DNA of 64,000 nt from Virgibacillus sp. NKC19-16. Lineage in GTDB: Bacteria > Bacillota > Bacilli > Bacillales > Amphibacillaceae. The notes below the pieces were generated by a model. It was not told the DNA's origin, did not search any database, and saw only the letters and a program-made list of their open reading frames with translations. Where the stretch lies: NCBI RefSeq assembly GCF_021560035.1, contig NZ_CP074373.1, forward strand, positions 3,765,765-3,829,764, written 5' to 3'. Shown one piece after another: positions 1-8,866 of the stretch (the stretch's first letter is position 1; each line of letters opens with the position of its first letter). The position numbers and the translations under genes are program-made.

Positions 1-1411
1 TTACGTCCCTTATCTTATGATAATCTATCTTTTCATCCAACTTTGATACCATTCTTATACGCCATTCATCATCAAAAAGAAAATCTTGTTGGGGTCGTGG
101 ATTACTCTGTTTTGGTTCTATTATCAAATCGAAAGTAACAATTTGTTTTTCATAGCTTGCATTAACTTTATATAGTTTAGGTTTCGAATTCTCTAGAACA
201 TAACTTTCTTTAATTAGTATGTCATCACTTGCTTGAGTAGTGAACTTTATATTGTTGTATATAGAGCTCTTTTTTGTGATTTCGCTTGAAGTTTCATCAT
301 ATAAACAAACAGCATCCATAAGATTAAATAAAATTCCATTTTTGGGTTTTTGAACAACGTTCTTGTCCTTAATTACAAATAATCGATATTTATTTTCTTG
401 ATTCACTTTAGGTTCATTAGTATTTGTTCCTTGAATTGACTTGTGACCAGAATTTTTTAAGGAATTTACATTATCGTTTCTAGACACACTATTTCTTTCA
501 CCATTAGTCGGCATTATATTGGGAGATTGTGGTTCAGATAAATATTCATCAATTATTAACTTCAGGCCGGGTATAAGTTGATCCTCATTTAAAATTCTTT
601 CCCAATCCTTTTGAACACTAAATGTTCTAGTATTTAACCTCATTTCATTATTTGTACTCCAAGCGGCAGAACCTATAGCTAGAAGAATACTTTTATATAC
701 TTCCTCTTTACCTTCTTTTGGTACTAATTCAAAATCCGAATTCTCTTTTAAATTAAGTGTTTTTCTGATAGAAGGGTATACTCTGCTTGTTATTACATCA
801 TTGTTCAATAGAGTTAAAGGTTTAAGTGTAGAATCTTTAAACTTTACTTGTGCATGAATAGATAAAAGGAACTTATAAAATCGGATAGACTTTTTAATTT
901 CACTTTCTTTATCTGGGGTAGTATCTTTAATGTAAGAAATTGAGTGCGCCGTATTCATTTGCTTTCGAAGTCTATTAAACATATTCTCATAGTAAACATA
1001 TTTGTCAATTGATTTCCAATCTTGAATACTTGCTATGTGTTTAGCGGCAATCTTATAATCCGCTTCTTCTCTATTCTTTATTACGTCTCCATCAATCAAA
1101 AAATTTTCAAGTTTAAGAGTAGATACTTTTTTTCTATAACTTGCTTTCAGTAAATTCTGGTATAAGAACATACTTTTTAAAGCAGCAATTCTTCTATTTC
1201 CCTCCAAAACTGTATAATTCTTATTTTCTTCTAATAAGATTAGTCTCTCACCTAAAGTGTTGTAACCGTGAATTACGAAAGAATCAATTAAGGAGTACAG
1301 GTTCTCATATTGGATTAAGTGTCTTATCACTTCCTCTTCATTATTAAAATTAAATAATGAGAGCCTTGGATTAGTAAAATCTAGTCGAATATCTAGCGGA
1401 TTTAGTTTCAT
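1..1411 (-). CDS. ParB/sulfiredoxin-fold domain protein, 3' end outside window
   Basis: I translated this open frame by hand from the ATG at 1411; it stays open for 470 codons to the window edge. Residues about 4-80 look like a ParB/Srx N-terminal domain: an opening with LDIRLDFTNPR, then a helix, then YTVLEGNRRIAALKSM. EGNRR corresponds to the GERR-type nucleotide-binding motif of ParB proteins. The rest is helical and then polar, low in complexity around residues 300-345, and I do not recognise it. The start is preceded by AGGAGTG about 11 bases upstream. The gene is clearly more AT-rich than rlmH next to it. Stand-alone proteins with this fold are common in mobile and defence islands, and this one lies immediately beyond the rlmH 3' end. 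It is unlike the segregation ParB and Noc proteins encoded at 53195 and 55000. The function is unknown. Confidence 0.75.
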   Translation of the reverse strand, partial: MKLNPLDIRLDFTNPRLSLFNFNNEEEVIRHLIQYENLYSLIDSFVIHGYNTLGERLILLEENKNYTVLEGNRRIAALKSMFLYQNLLKASYRKKVSTLKLENFLIDGDVIKNREEADYKIAAKHIASIQDWKSIDKYVYYENMFNRLRKQMNTAHSISYIKDTTPDKESEIKKSIRFYKFLLSIHAQVKFKDSTLKPLTLLNNDVITSRVYPSIRKTLNLKENSDFELVPKEGKEEVYKSILLAIGSAAWSTNNEMRLNTRTFSVQKDWERILNEDQLIPGLKLIIDEYLSEPQSPNIMPTNGERNSVSRNDNVNSLKNSGHKSIQGTNTNEPKVNQENKYRLFVIKDKNVVQKPKNGILFNLMDAVCLYDETSSEITKKSSIYNNIKFTTQASDDILIKESYVLENSKPKLYKVNASYEKQIVTFDLIIEPKQSNPRPQQDFLFDDEWRIRMVSKLDEKIDYHKIRDV

Positions 1412-1531
1412 TTATCTCTTACACTCCTATTGGAAATTTTAATTATTTATATTGTATCAGAAATTAATAACTTTCTAACTCGGCAGTGATAATTTTTATA
1501 TTTAAATGGCTAACAAGATGAAAAAACTCAT

Positions 1532-1550
1532 TTACTTATGGTAAGGCTCC
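1532..1550 (-). other. SCC-type attachment site (attB-like) at rlmH 3' end
   Basis: On the minus strand the last rlmH codons read GGAGCCTTACCATAAGTAA, encoding EPYHK and the stop. This matches in position and largely in sequence the staphylococcal SCC attachment core at the end of rlmH (GAAGC-TATCATAA-TGA type). Only one copy is visible. The far end of any element would lie left of base 1. That the site is actually used is inference. Confidence 0.4.
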
Positions 1551-2011
1551 CCCCGCATAATCCGAAACCCTCGATAAACCTGCTCCAGCAAAATCAGCCG
1601 CATCATCTGATGTGGAAACGTCAACTTCGAAAATGATAAGGCCAGGTCACTCCGTTTCTGCACGGCTTCACTTATACCAAGCGACCCCCCGATCACAAAT
1701 GCTATTTTACTTTTTCCATACGTTGCTAGCTCGTCCATCTTTGCTGCCAACTGCTCCGAGGTCAACATTTTTCCATTAATCTCAAGCGTAACGACATAGG
1801 TGTCCTGTCCAACCTTAGACAGAATACGCTCTCCCTCTTTCCGCTTCACTTCCTGCATTTCTGCTTCGCTCATATTTTCTGGCGCTTTTTCATCTGCTAC
1901 TTCCGTGATATCAACCTTGGCATAGGTGCTCAAGCGCTTTAAATATTCCTCGATGCCTTGCTTGAGGTATTTTTCCTTTAATTTTCCGACCGCAATGATC
2001 GATATTTTCAT
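1532..2011 (-). CDS. rlmH: 23S rRNA (pseudouridine1915-N3)-methyltransferase RlmH
   Basis: RlmH methylates pseudouridine 1915 in helix 69 of 23S rRNA, using SAM, on the assembled 70S ribosome. The 159-residue protein has the usual family length. It opens with [16 protein letters not shown] and carries the SPOUT-knot SAM loop FVIGGSLG near residues 105-112. The C-terminal block [15 protein letters not shown] and the YHK end are present. In B. subtilis the orthologue (yydA) lies close to the htrC gene. Here it is separated from htrA by about 22 kb of accessory genes. The ATG is preceded by an AAGGACG-like ribosome-binding site. Confidence 0.97.
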   Translation of the reverse strand: MKISIIAVGKLKEKYLKQGIEEYLKRLSTYAKVDITEVADEKAPENMSEAEMQEVKRKEGERILSKVGQDTYVVTLEINGKMLTSEQLAAKMDELATYGKSKIAFVIGGSLGISEAVQKRSDLALSFSKLTFPHQMMRLILLEQVYRGFRIMRGEPYHK

Positions 2012-2166
2012 GGTAAATACGTCCTTTTTTCATTCTTTGTAGATAGTTTACCATATAACTGCATGTATACTAAATTTGCGGTATTTTGATGCATAAAAAG
2101 ATAAATGTCTACGGGAATTGAGAATTAAAATCAGATAATTTAGCAACTTTATACCTAGGTAAATTT

Positions 2167-2192
2167 GTTTAGACTTCCAAGAAATAGGTTAT
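2167..2192 (+). promoter_or_regulatory. candidate SigB promoter of the SDR gene at 2229
   Basis: GTTTAG, 14 bases, then GGTTAT resembles the general-stress sigma-B consensus (GTTTAA, 13-15 bases, GGGTAT). It lies 37 bases before the ATG at 2229, whose ribosome-binding site is AAGGAGG. This is a by-eye match only. Confidence 0.4.
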
Positions 2193-2228
2193 ATATTAGT
2201 GTAATCAAAATGAAGGAGGAATTTTGTA

Positions 2229-2933
2229 ATGGGTAAATTAGAAGGTAAAGTTGCAATTATCACTGGTGGATCCCGTGGACAAGGTGCCTCACATGTGCTC
2301 AAGTTTGTAGAGGAAGGGGCTAAAGTCATTGTCACAGACATTCTTGTTGAAGAAGGTGAAGCACTGGCAAAAGAACTCGGTGAAAATGTAAAATTCGTAG
2401 AGCATGATGTTGCGAGTGCAAATGATTGGGATCATGTTGTTAACGAAACAGAAGCAACATTTGGACATGCGAATATCCTCGTAAATAATGCCGCGCTTGG
2501 GACAAGGAAAAAAATTGAGGATACCTCTGAAGAAGAATATCGAAAAATCATTGATATCAATCAAGTTGGAACATTTCTAGGTATGAAGTCAGTGGCACCT
2601 TCCATGAAGAAGACTGAAAATGGCTCAATTGTTAATATATCATCCGTGGAAGCGTTTCAAATTTCTGTAGATGCTCCTGTTGCCTATATCGCCTCAAAGT
2701 TTGCTGAATACGGGATTCGAGTAAATTCCGTCCATCCAGGTTTTATGCAAACAAAAATGCTCGAAAATGCAGATCCAGAGGATGTTAAAAAACTAGCAGA
2801 AACAATCCCATTAAAAAGAACAGCTTCACCGGAAGAGGCATCCCAACTTGTTGCATTTTTAGCATCAGATGAATCCAGTTATTCAACAGGTTCCGAATTT
2901 CTTGTTGATGGTGGCATATCTGCATCTCTTTAA
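2229..2933 (+). CDS. short-chain dehydrogenase/reductase with internal deletion
   Basis: This is a classical SDR oxidoreductase of the FabG/3-alpha-20-beta-HSD type. It has the cofactor motif TGGSRGQG (residues 12-19), D37 after the second beta strand (NAD preference), NNAA (86-89), N111, S139, Y153 and K157. At 234 residues it is shorter than the usual 247-255. The reason is visible: YIASKFA runs directly into EYGIRVNSVHPG. Family members have about 13-16 residues of helix there, of the VxGxTKxAALEFA type. This looks like an in-frame deletion that leaves the catalytic residues but removes most of the helix after the active-site lysine, so activity is doubtful. The start is supported by AAGGAGGA and a candidate SigB promoter. 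The substrate is unknown. Confidence 0.85.
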   Translation: MGKLEGKVAIITGGSRGQGASHVLKFVEEGAKVIVTDILVEEGEALAKELGENVKFVEHDVASANDWDHVVNETEATFGHANILVNNAALGTRKKIEDTSEEEYRKIIDINQVGTFLGMKSVAPSMKKTENGSIVNISSVEAFQISVDAPVAYIASKFAEYGIRVNSVHPGFMQTKMLENADPEDVKKLAETIPLKRTASPEEASQLVAFLASDESSYSTGSEFLVDGGISASL

Positions 2934-2987
2934 AAATAAGATGTCTTCAAGGATCACCTAATCGATGGCGAAAAAATAAGTAAAACG

Positions 2988-3022
2988 AAGCTCTTCTCAC
3001 TTTTGTGGGAAGAGCTTTTTTA
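2988..3022 (+). terminator. intrinsic terminator after SDR gene
   Basis: A perfect 13-bp stem (AAGCTCTTCTCAC paired with GTGGGAAGAGCTT) encloses a TTTT loop. It is followed by TTTTAT, 55 bases after the SDR stop. Confidence 0.85.
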
Positions 3023-3142
3023 TATAATAGTAAAGATGCCAATATGGCTCGGCACCACTAAGACATACATCTAATACACCCTTATCTTTTTAGCAGATAA
3101 GGGTACGGACAAATTCCTTTGATATAACAGAATTTGTATTTA

Positions 3143-3898
3143 TTATTGAATTGTCCAACCACCGTCAACAGGTACTACCGCTCCGTGCATGAACGAAGAA
3201 TCGTCACTAGCTAAGAATAAGGCAACGTTTGCGATTTCTTCTGGTTGACCATATCTACCCGCTGGTACTTCATTCGCTCTTTCTTCGGCGTCTGACCCTT
3301 CAACAAGAATTTCTTCTGTTAAACCTGTTTTAACTGAACCTGGGGCAATGGCATTAGCTTTAATGCCTTTTTTGCCATAATCATAAGCCAATTGTTTTGT
3401 ATATCCAGCAACACCATGTTTAGCAGCTGTATATGCTGCACCACCGCCTCCAGCTACAAATGAAGCAAGAGAAGCAACGTTGATAACAGTCCCTTTCTCT
3501 CTTTCGACCATTTGTGGAAGTACTGCGTTTGTAAGATAATAAATACCTTTTAGATTAATATTCATTATTTTGTCCCATAAGTCTTCCGAAGTTTCTAAAG
3601 AAGGTGCATAATCATCTAATATTCCTGCTGTATTACTCAAAACATCAATTTGACCAAAGTGATCTAATTCTTTATTTACTGCCTTTTCTACACTGTCTTT
3701 TTTTGAAACATCTGTTTCTACTGCTAAGGCTTCTCCACCATCACTTTTTATCTGATCTACAACTTCTTGAACTCCATCAACATTTATATCTGCAGCTATT
3801 ACTTTTGCTCCTTCCTTTGCAAAAAGAATAGCTTGGGATCGTCCCATTCCTGAGCCAGCTCCCGTTATAAACGTAACTTTACCATCTAGTTTACCCAT
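3143..3898 (-). CDS. short-chain dehydrogenase/reductase (FabG-like)
   Basis: A 251-residue classical SDR with TGAGSGMG (12-19), D37 in AADIN (NAD rather than NADP preference), N115, S143, Y156 and K160. The usual NNAG motif after beta-4 reads SNTAG at 88-92, a departure at the first Asn, which normally stabilises the central sheet. The C-terminal [18 protein letters not shown] segment is typical of the family. The ATG at 3898 follows an AGGGGGGAA ribosome-binding site. The gene is monocistronic and divergent from the SRPBCC gene at 4106. The family fold is certain, but the substrate cannot be deduced. Confidence 0.92.
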   Translation of the reverse strand: MGKLDGKVTFITGAGSGMGRSQAILFAKEGAKVIAADINVDGVQEVVDQIKSDGGEALAVETDVSKKDSVEKAVNKELDHFGQIDVLSNTAGILDDYAPSLETSEDLWDKIMNINLKGIYYLTNAVLPQMVEREKGTVINVASLASFVAGGGGAAYTAAKHGVAGYTKQLAYDYGKKGIKANAIAPGSVKTGLTEEILVEGSDAEERANEVPAGRYGQPEEIANVALFLASDDSSFMHGAVVPVDGGWTIQ

Positions 3899-4105
3899 CT
3901 GACGTTCCCCCCTATAAATTTTACGTATTACATTAGTATCTTTCCTTATTTGTTTGGATTAAAACAGAGCACGTCAAAAAAATGTTATACTTGTTATACA
4001 AATTTGTTTGATTTTAAATGAATGACTCTTCCGCGACGGGCCCATTCTAGAATAAAATTGCACCCTTTTGCTTATGTTAATATTGAAAATGTGAGGAGGA
4101 AAAAA

Positions 4106-4582
4106 ATGAATGAATATGGAAAGTTATATGAAAAAGATGGTCGTTGTGTTCTGCAATTTGAGCGTTTTTTTGCACATAAACCTGAGAGAGTTTTCCCCTA
4201 CATAACGGACCCGGATTACTTTACCAAGTGGTATCCGTTTGCAACAGGAGAGATGGATCTCAATAAAGGTGGCAAAATTTACTTTGATGATGGAGAAGGA
4301 ACGAAGTATGAAGGAGTGATTACTGCATTCGATCCGCCTGGGGTTTTTGCTTTTCGTGAGGTTGATGATTTGCTGCGAATCGAATTGCAAGACACCCCCG
4401 ATGGATGCCGAATGACATTTGAGCATACGTTTGATGACCGGCCTTGGGCGGCCGCAACAGCTGCAGGATGGCATCGCTGTCTTGATGCATTGGGTATGAT
4501 GGTTAACGGAAATCCGCCTGAATGGCCGGATAATGGAGCTGAGTTAAGGGAATTTTATAGGGAAGCATTTGATTCGAATTAG
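4106..4582 (+). CDS. SRPBCC (AHSA1/START-like) domain protein
   Basis: A single-domain protein of 158 residues with the pattern of the SRPBCC/AHSA1 fold. It shows an early block VLQFERFFAHKPERVFPYIT, then DYFTKWYPFATGEMDL, a central GGKIYF-D strand, and the late DRPWAAATAAGWHRCLD helix, all typical of this hydrophobic-pocket family. Such proteins bind lipids or small hydrophobic ligands or act as co-chaperones; the ligand here is unknown. The frame is open from 4022, but I chose the ATG at 4106 because GAGGAGGAAAAA lies directly before it and the upstream 28 codons show no family similarity. Confidence 0.85.
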   Translation: MNEYGKLYEKDGRCVLQFERFFAHKPERVFPYITDPDYFTKWYPFATGEMDLNKGGKIYFDDGEGTKYEGVITAFDPPGVFAFREVDDLLRIELQDTPDGCRMTFEHTFDDRPWAAATAAGWHRCLDALGMMVNGNPPEWPDNGAELREFYREAFDSN

Positions 4583-4884
4583 GTAAACATAATGAATTTT
4601 CCTTATCCAATGTTTCCCAACGATTTAATAAAACGAAGACCTTCTAACTTTTCAAATTGCGTGTTATACCGGTCATGGAGCCTTCACAATAGACCGAACC
4701 TCGTAAAGAGGGGTACGTAGCTAATGAAAAGTAATCCCTCACATACCTGCTAGAATGCATGAGCGATTATTTTTTATGGTTATTATCAAAAAGATAAACG
4801 CTATTAACATCTCAGGAGGATATCATGAGCGTTAGTACACTAACAATGTCCATGGGCAAGCACCTACCGAAAACACTTAAAAAA
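4583..4884. other. intergenic stretch, no gene recognised
   Basis: About 300 bases between the SRPBCC gene and the terminator of the next SDR. A strong ribosome-binding-site-like CAGGAGG stands before a 20-codon frame at 4825. That frame ends inside the terminator of the opposite gene, so I do not call it. I recognise no RNA family here. Confidence 0.4.
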
Positions 4885-4912
4885 TAGAGTATCCTCAATC
4901 GAGAATACTCTA
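4885..4912 (-). terminator. intrinsic terminator of the SDR at 4940
   Basis: An 8-bp perfect stem (TAGAGTAT / ATACTCTA) is followed on the minus strand by TTTTTTAAG. It lies 28 bases past the SDR stop codon. Confidence 0.8.
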
Positions 4913-4939
4913 TCCACGCATATATAAAATCATCCAGAT

Positions 4940-5716
4940 TTAATTTGCGCCAAATCCACCATCAACGCGATATTCCGCCCCGGTAATAAATTCACTTTCA
5001 TCTGAAGCTAAAAATAATACTAGGTTTGCAATATTTTTCGAGTCAGCATAATGTCCTAAAGGAATGCTTTTTATATATTCTCCTTCTATCTGTTCCTCTT
5101 CATTCCCTCTTAGTGCGCTTTGACCTTGATGTATAGTTTCCATCATATTTCCTGAAACGGGAGATGGGTGTATTGAGTTAACTCGAACGCTATTTTCTGC
5201 TACTTCTAAAGCAGCTGTTTTGGTTAATCCGACAACTGCATGCTTAGATGTTGCATATGGTGCCATATTTGCGCTTCCTCTTAATCCATCTACTGAGGAC
5301 GTGTTAATAATGCTTCCGTGCTGTTGTTTTTTCATCACTGGAATAACATATTTCATGCCGAGAAATATTCCAGTAGCATTAATAGACATTACCTTGTTAA
5401 AGTTATCTAATGATTGTTGATCAATTGAACCAACATCACCGATGATTCCTGCGTTATTAAAGAAAATATCTACTGAACCAAACTTGTCTACTGTCTGATC
5501 AACATAATTTTTTACATCTTCTTCTTTGGTAACATCTGCTTCGACAATCATAACATTTTCATCAGATAATTCTTTTTGTGCTTGTTCCAACTTAGACTTA
5601 TCCATATCAACTAACGATACCTTTGCTCCTTCACGCAGAAAGATTTCTGCTGTTTTTTGTCCTAAGTTCCCAGCACCACCAGTGATTATTGCTACTTTTC
5701 CATCCAGTCTTCCCAT
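4940..5716 (-). CDS. short-chain dehydrogenase/reductase
   Basis: A 258-residue classical SDR. It has TGGAGNLG (12-19), D37 in LVDMD (NAD type), NNAG (87-90), N113 in SINATG, S141, Y154 and K158. The PGPV-like substrate-loop region reads SPVSGNM, and the C-terminus ends in ITGAEYRVDGGFGAN. Its length is normal and all catalytic residues are present, so it is probably active. The start at 5716 follows AAGGAGAGA. A candidate SigB promoter lies 44 bases upstream. It is one of a group of related but not identical SDRs between rlmH and htrA. The substrate is unknown. Confidence 0.93.
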   Translation of the reverse strand: MGRLDGKVAIITGGAGNLGQKTAEIFLREGAKVSLVDMDKSKLEQAQKELSDENVMIVEADVTKEEDVKNYVDQTVDKFGSVDIFFNNAGIIGDVGSIDQQSLDNFNKVMSINATGIFLGMKYVIPVMKKQQHGSIINTSSVDGLRGSANMAPYATSKHAVVGLTKTAALEVAENSVRVNSIHPSPVSGNMMETIHQGQSALRGNEEEQIEGEYIKSIPLGHYADSKNIANLVLFLASDESEFITGAEYRVDGGFGAN

Positions 5717-5759
5717 GATGTATCTCTCCTTGTAATATATATTTATGATATATAGGTCT

Positions 5760-5785
5760 TTTCCCCTAATTATTTAAATTGAAAC
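5760..5785 (-). promoter_or_regulatory. candidate SigB promoter of the SDR at 4940
   Basis: Read on the minus strand: GTTTCA, 14 bases, GGGAAA. The -10 fits the sigma-B consensus GGGWAW and the -35 differs at one or two bases. It lies between the SDR and a gene remnant. Confidence 0.4.
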
Positions 5786-5842
5786 ACTATAAAATTTCCT
5801 ATAAAGGATATACAAAATAAGCGCCGAAAGTCAATTGTAGTA

Positions 5843-6205
5843 ATGCCCGGAATGATCAGAGAGCTTTATGAGAATAAGGATGAACTTGGTTTTCTATCCA
5901 TGGAAAGTTTTTTCGGGCTGCGAACAACTGTGATGATTTCCTATTGGCGTTCAAATGAGGAACTGCTGGCTTACGCAAAAGGGCAGAAGCATTTAACGGC
6001 ATGGAAAAATTTTAATCAAAAGGTGACGGGCACGGACGCGGTCGGTATCTACCATGAAACCTACTACGTGCCAGAGGGGAATTATGAATCCATCTACGGA
6101 AATATGCCACTTCACGGACTTGGCAAAGCAGCTAAACATTTGCCGATTACAGCTGAAACTGTTTCTGCTAAGAAAAGATTGACGTCTAGCACAACAACCA
6201 AATGA
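5843..6205 (+). pseudogene. DUF4188 family gene lacking its 5' third
   Basis: The 120 residues match, as I recall the family, the middle and end of DUF4188 (monooxygenase-like dimeric ferredoxin fold). Recognisable segments are MIRELYENKDELGF, YWRSNEELLAYAKGQ, HLTAWKNFNQKV, IYHETYYVPEGNYE and YGNMPLHGLG. Full members have about 45 more residues at the start, beginning with a beta strand and a helix that leads into MPxMIRELY. Upstream of the ATG the frame stays open only to 5783, and those codons do not resemble the family. There is no convincing ribosome-binding site. The lost 5' part coincides with the promoter region of the divergent SDR gene. I regard it as a remnant; translation from the internal ATG cannot be excluded. 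Confidence 0.65.
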
Positions 6206-6294
6206 ATAATTTAGTTCCCTTTTTAAAAAAGGGGATAAAAAGTTAGAGGACCATGTCATTTCAGTTAATTTTCCAAAACTAATCATACTTGGCT

Positions 6295-7041
6295 TTATAC
6301 ATTTGAGCCTAAGGTCAAGCCTCCATCGACAACAATTTCTGTTCCAGTGCAATAGGAGCTATCGTCTGAAGCAAGAAAGCTCACTGCTTTAGCAACTTCA
6401 CTAGGTTGTCCAATTCGTCCTAAGGGAACTGAGTTATACTGTTCCTTTGTGTAATTACCATTCGTCGTCATTGACGTTTCAATACCTCCAGGATGGATCA
6501 TGTTAACTCTAATGCCTGCATCTCCTAACTCGATTGCTGCTGTTTTTGACATTGATACAACCGCGGATTTTGTTGCAGCATATGCCGAAGAATGCTTAAT
6601 TGGAGCAAAAGAAGATATGGATACGTTATTAACGATAGAACCTTTATGTTGTTGTCTCATATAAGGTATGACAGTCTTCATGCCCATCATGACTCCAATT
6701 AAATTCACATTTAGCATATCTTGAAGATCGGCAACTGATGTTTGTTCCAGTGGGCTTCTTTTTAATATACCGGCGTTATTAACTAAAACATCTATTTTTC
6801 CTTCTTTGTCAATAATTGTTCGAACAGCATTAATCCAGTCATCTTCATTTGTTACATCAAGTTTAACTGGAAAGACATTCATCCCATCTAAATCGTTAAC
6901 AGCATACTCGGCATCTTTATATTTTCGAGCTGCAATTGCAACTGTTGCTCCACAAACTGCAAGGTGTTTTGCTATAGCTTTACCTTGGCCTCGGTTAGCT
7001 CCAGTAATAAGAATAACTTTTTCGTTTAAATCGTTAGTCAT
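6295..7041 (-). CDS. short-chain dehydrogenase/reductase (NADPH type)
   Basis: A 248-residue classical SDR with TGANRGQG (13-20), RK at 39-40 where NADP-preferring enzymes carry basic residues, NNAG (88-91), N113, S141, Y154 and K158. The active-site serine lies in a slightly unusual NNVSISS context. The C-terminus ([14 protein letters not shown], then VVDGG) is close to the SDR remnant at 12582. The ATG at 7041 follows CGAGGAGCC. The upstream promoter looks SigA-like rather than SigB-like, unlike some of the neighbouring SDR genes. The substrate is unknown. Confidence 0.93.
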   Translation of the reverse strand: MTNDLNEKVILITGANRGQGKAIAKHLAVCGATVAIAARKYKDAEYAVNDLDGMNVFPVKLDVTNEDDWINAVRTIIDKEGKIDVLVNNAGILKRSPLEQTSVADLQDMLNVNLIGVMMGMKTVIPYMRQQHKGSIVNNVSISSFAPIKHSSAYAATKSAVVSMSKTAAIELGDAGIRVNMIHPGGIETSMTTNGNYTKEQYNSVPLGRIGQPSEVAKAVSFLASDDSSYCTGTEIVVDGGLTLGSNV

Positions 7042-7086
7042 ATAAGGCTCCTCGTATATTTTTTGTTAATCAACTAAGTTTATCCG

Positions 7087-7115
7087 AGTATAGAATAAAT
7101 CTCGATTATGTTCAA
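7087..7115 (-). promoter_or_regulatory. candidate SigA promoter of the SDR at 6295
   Basis: Minus strand: TTGAAC, 17 bases, TATACT, ending 45 bases before the start codon. This is a good vegetative promoter match by eye. Confidence 0.5.
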
Positions 7116-7159
7116 TCCATTCTGCAAAACCGCTCTTGCTGAGTAACTTAGGCCTTTTT

Positions 7160-8680
7160 TCACTCATCAAACTCATGCCCAGCCAGCGCATTACCAATCG
7201 CATCTTCAATATCCTCTACCGAATCATCCAGATGATTATTAATCATTACAGAGAACACCAACCTTTCCCCATCTGCAGCTGTAACATAACCAGAAAGCGT
7301 TGATACTCCAGTCAACGAACCGGTCTTGGCCATTACATTTCCTTTTGCTGGCCCTTCTGTCATCCGGTAGCGCAATGTACCTCCAGCAAACCGCTCAGCG
7401 TCTCCCGCTACTGGGAGGGAATATTCAAATGCCGGGAACCAATCTTTATCCTGAATCGCATATAGCATTTGCGATAGATCATTCGCAGGGATCATATTTT
7501 TATGCGACATTCCCGATCCGTCGCGAAGCATGATCGTGTCCGTGTCCACGCCGAACTCAGCCACTGTATCTTCAATAACTTCAAGTCCTTTATCCCAGCT
7601 TCCTTCACCATGGACAACTTTACCCATTTCCTTTGTCAAAACTTCCCCGTGCCCGTTATTGCTCAGTTTCATGAACGGGATGAACAGATCCTCTATCGGC
7701 ATGGATTTTTTAGATGTTACGATTGTTGCATCTACAGGCGGAACACCCGCCTTAAACGCCGGGTCACCCGTAAATGTAATGCCTTTTTCTTCTAAGGATT
7801 TTTTGAAAACGTCTAGCGCATATCCGGTAGGCTCCCAAACAGACGCCCAAGACCTGAAGTCCGATCCACCTGCTGGCATTTCTCCTTCAACAATGATGTT
7901 ATTCGAACCATGCTCCCGTTCGATAGAAATATCCTTATCCTCTGTTTCTGAAACCATCTCCGTGTTGTTTACAATCGTGACATAATCTGTCTCAGGGGTA
8001 ACACGCACCTTAGCCTGCTCACCGTCTGCAGCGCTTACTTCAACAATCACCGTTCCTGCATCATAGTCTTCATCCGGCGAAAGGGTGAGTGCGGAGACTT
8101 GCGCACCTGTGTAAAAAGGCTCATCCGACCAATTCAGATCCTGAGAAAGGCGGACGTCATCATACCAGCTATCATCCGCAATCACATTTCCTTTTATTTT
8201 ATGAATCCCTTGATCCTTCAAATCCTTTGCAAATTGACCCAGGTCTTCTTTTAACAGCGTTGGATCTCCTTTTCCTTTCAGATACACATTGCCTTGCAGG
8301 ACGTTTCCTCTTAGCGTCCCGTCCGTCAATACTTCCGTTGAAAATTGATAATCCTTTCCGAGTATCTCCATCGCTGCTGCACCTGTTAACAATTTCATAT
8401 TAGAAGCTGGATGCAGTCGGGTGTCCCCATTACGAGAGTAGAGAACTTCTCCTGTGTCTGCTTCCCGGATACTCACCCCGGTCACCGCTCCATCCAGACG
8501 CTCATCATTCAGAATAGCCCTCATTTTTTCTTCCAATGTTCCCGTTGCATTGATTTCATCTGCAGATTCTTCGGATGCTGCTAGAAATAGGCCCTCTTCC
8601 TGATTCATGAATGGAATGACTGCCAGCATTGCAATCAGGAAAAATAAAAGCCACTTTTTTATGTGATTTTTCGAATTCAT
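7160..8680 (-). CDS. D-alanyl-D-alanine carboxypeptidase/endopeptidase, PBP4 (S13) family
   Basis: A low-molecular-mass class C penicillin-binding protein that trims or cuts peptidoglycan peptide cross-links outside the membrane. The three penicillin-binding motifs are present: S93-N-M-K96, S340-N-N and K452-T-G. A signal or anchor segment covers residues 10-25 (LLFFLIAMLAVIPF). The roughly 240 residues between the first two motifs fit the inserted domains typical of S13 (DacB/DacC) enzymes. The length of 506 matches B. subtilis DacC. It stands alone, with its start codon facing the Lin0512 gene. The start at 8680 has AAAGGATG upstream. Confidence 0.93.
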   Translation of the reverse strand: MNSKNHIKKWLLFFLIAMLAVIPFMNQEEGLFLAASEESADEINATGTLEEKMRAILNDERLDGAVTGVSIREADTGEVLYSRNGDTRLHPASNMKLLTGAAAMEILGKDYQFSTEVLTDGTLRGNVLQGNVYLKGKGDPTLLKEDLGQFAKDLKDQGIHKIKGNVIADDSWYDDVRLSQDLNWSDEPFYTGAQVSALTLSPDEDYDAGTVIVEVSAADGEQAKVRVTPETDYVTIVNNTEMVSETEDKDISIEREHGSNNIIVEGEMPAGGSDFRSWASVWEPTGYALDVFKKSLEEKGITFTGDPAFKAGVPPVDATIVTSKKSMPIEDLFIPFMKLSNNGHGEVLTKEMGKVVHGEGSWDKGLEVIEDTVAEFGVDTDTIMLRDGSGMSHKNMIPANDLSQMLYAIQDKDWFPAFEYSLPVAGDAERFAGGTLRYRMTEGPAKGNVMAKTGSLTGVSTLSGYVTAADGERLVFSVMINNHLDDSVEDIEDAIGNALAGHEFDE

Positions 8681-8866
8681 ACGCTTGTCACATCCTTTTT
8701 CATATAAAAGGTTACAATAGAAATCGCTCTATTACTCATTTTAGAATGGTAGGATCTGGTTGAGGTGGCTCCGTGTACCTACATGTTTTATACATTACTT
8801 CCTCGGGTACCATTATTATGTAGATAATTTCAGGCAAATATAGATTCTATCAAAGGAGTGTTACAG

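Noticed and set aside
3079..3105. Hairpin CCCTTATCT/AGATAAGGG downstream of the SDR at 3143.
   Set aside because: No U tract follows it on either strand, so I do not call it a terminator.
4825..4887. A 20-codon frame with a strong CAGGAGG ribosome-binding site (MSVSTLTMSMGKHLPKTLKK).
   Set aside because: Its last codons and stop are the U tract and stem of the terminator of the opposite SDR gene, and it has no recognisable similarity.
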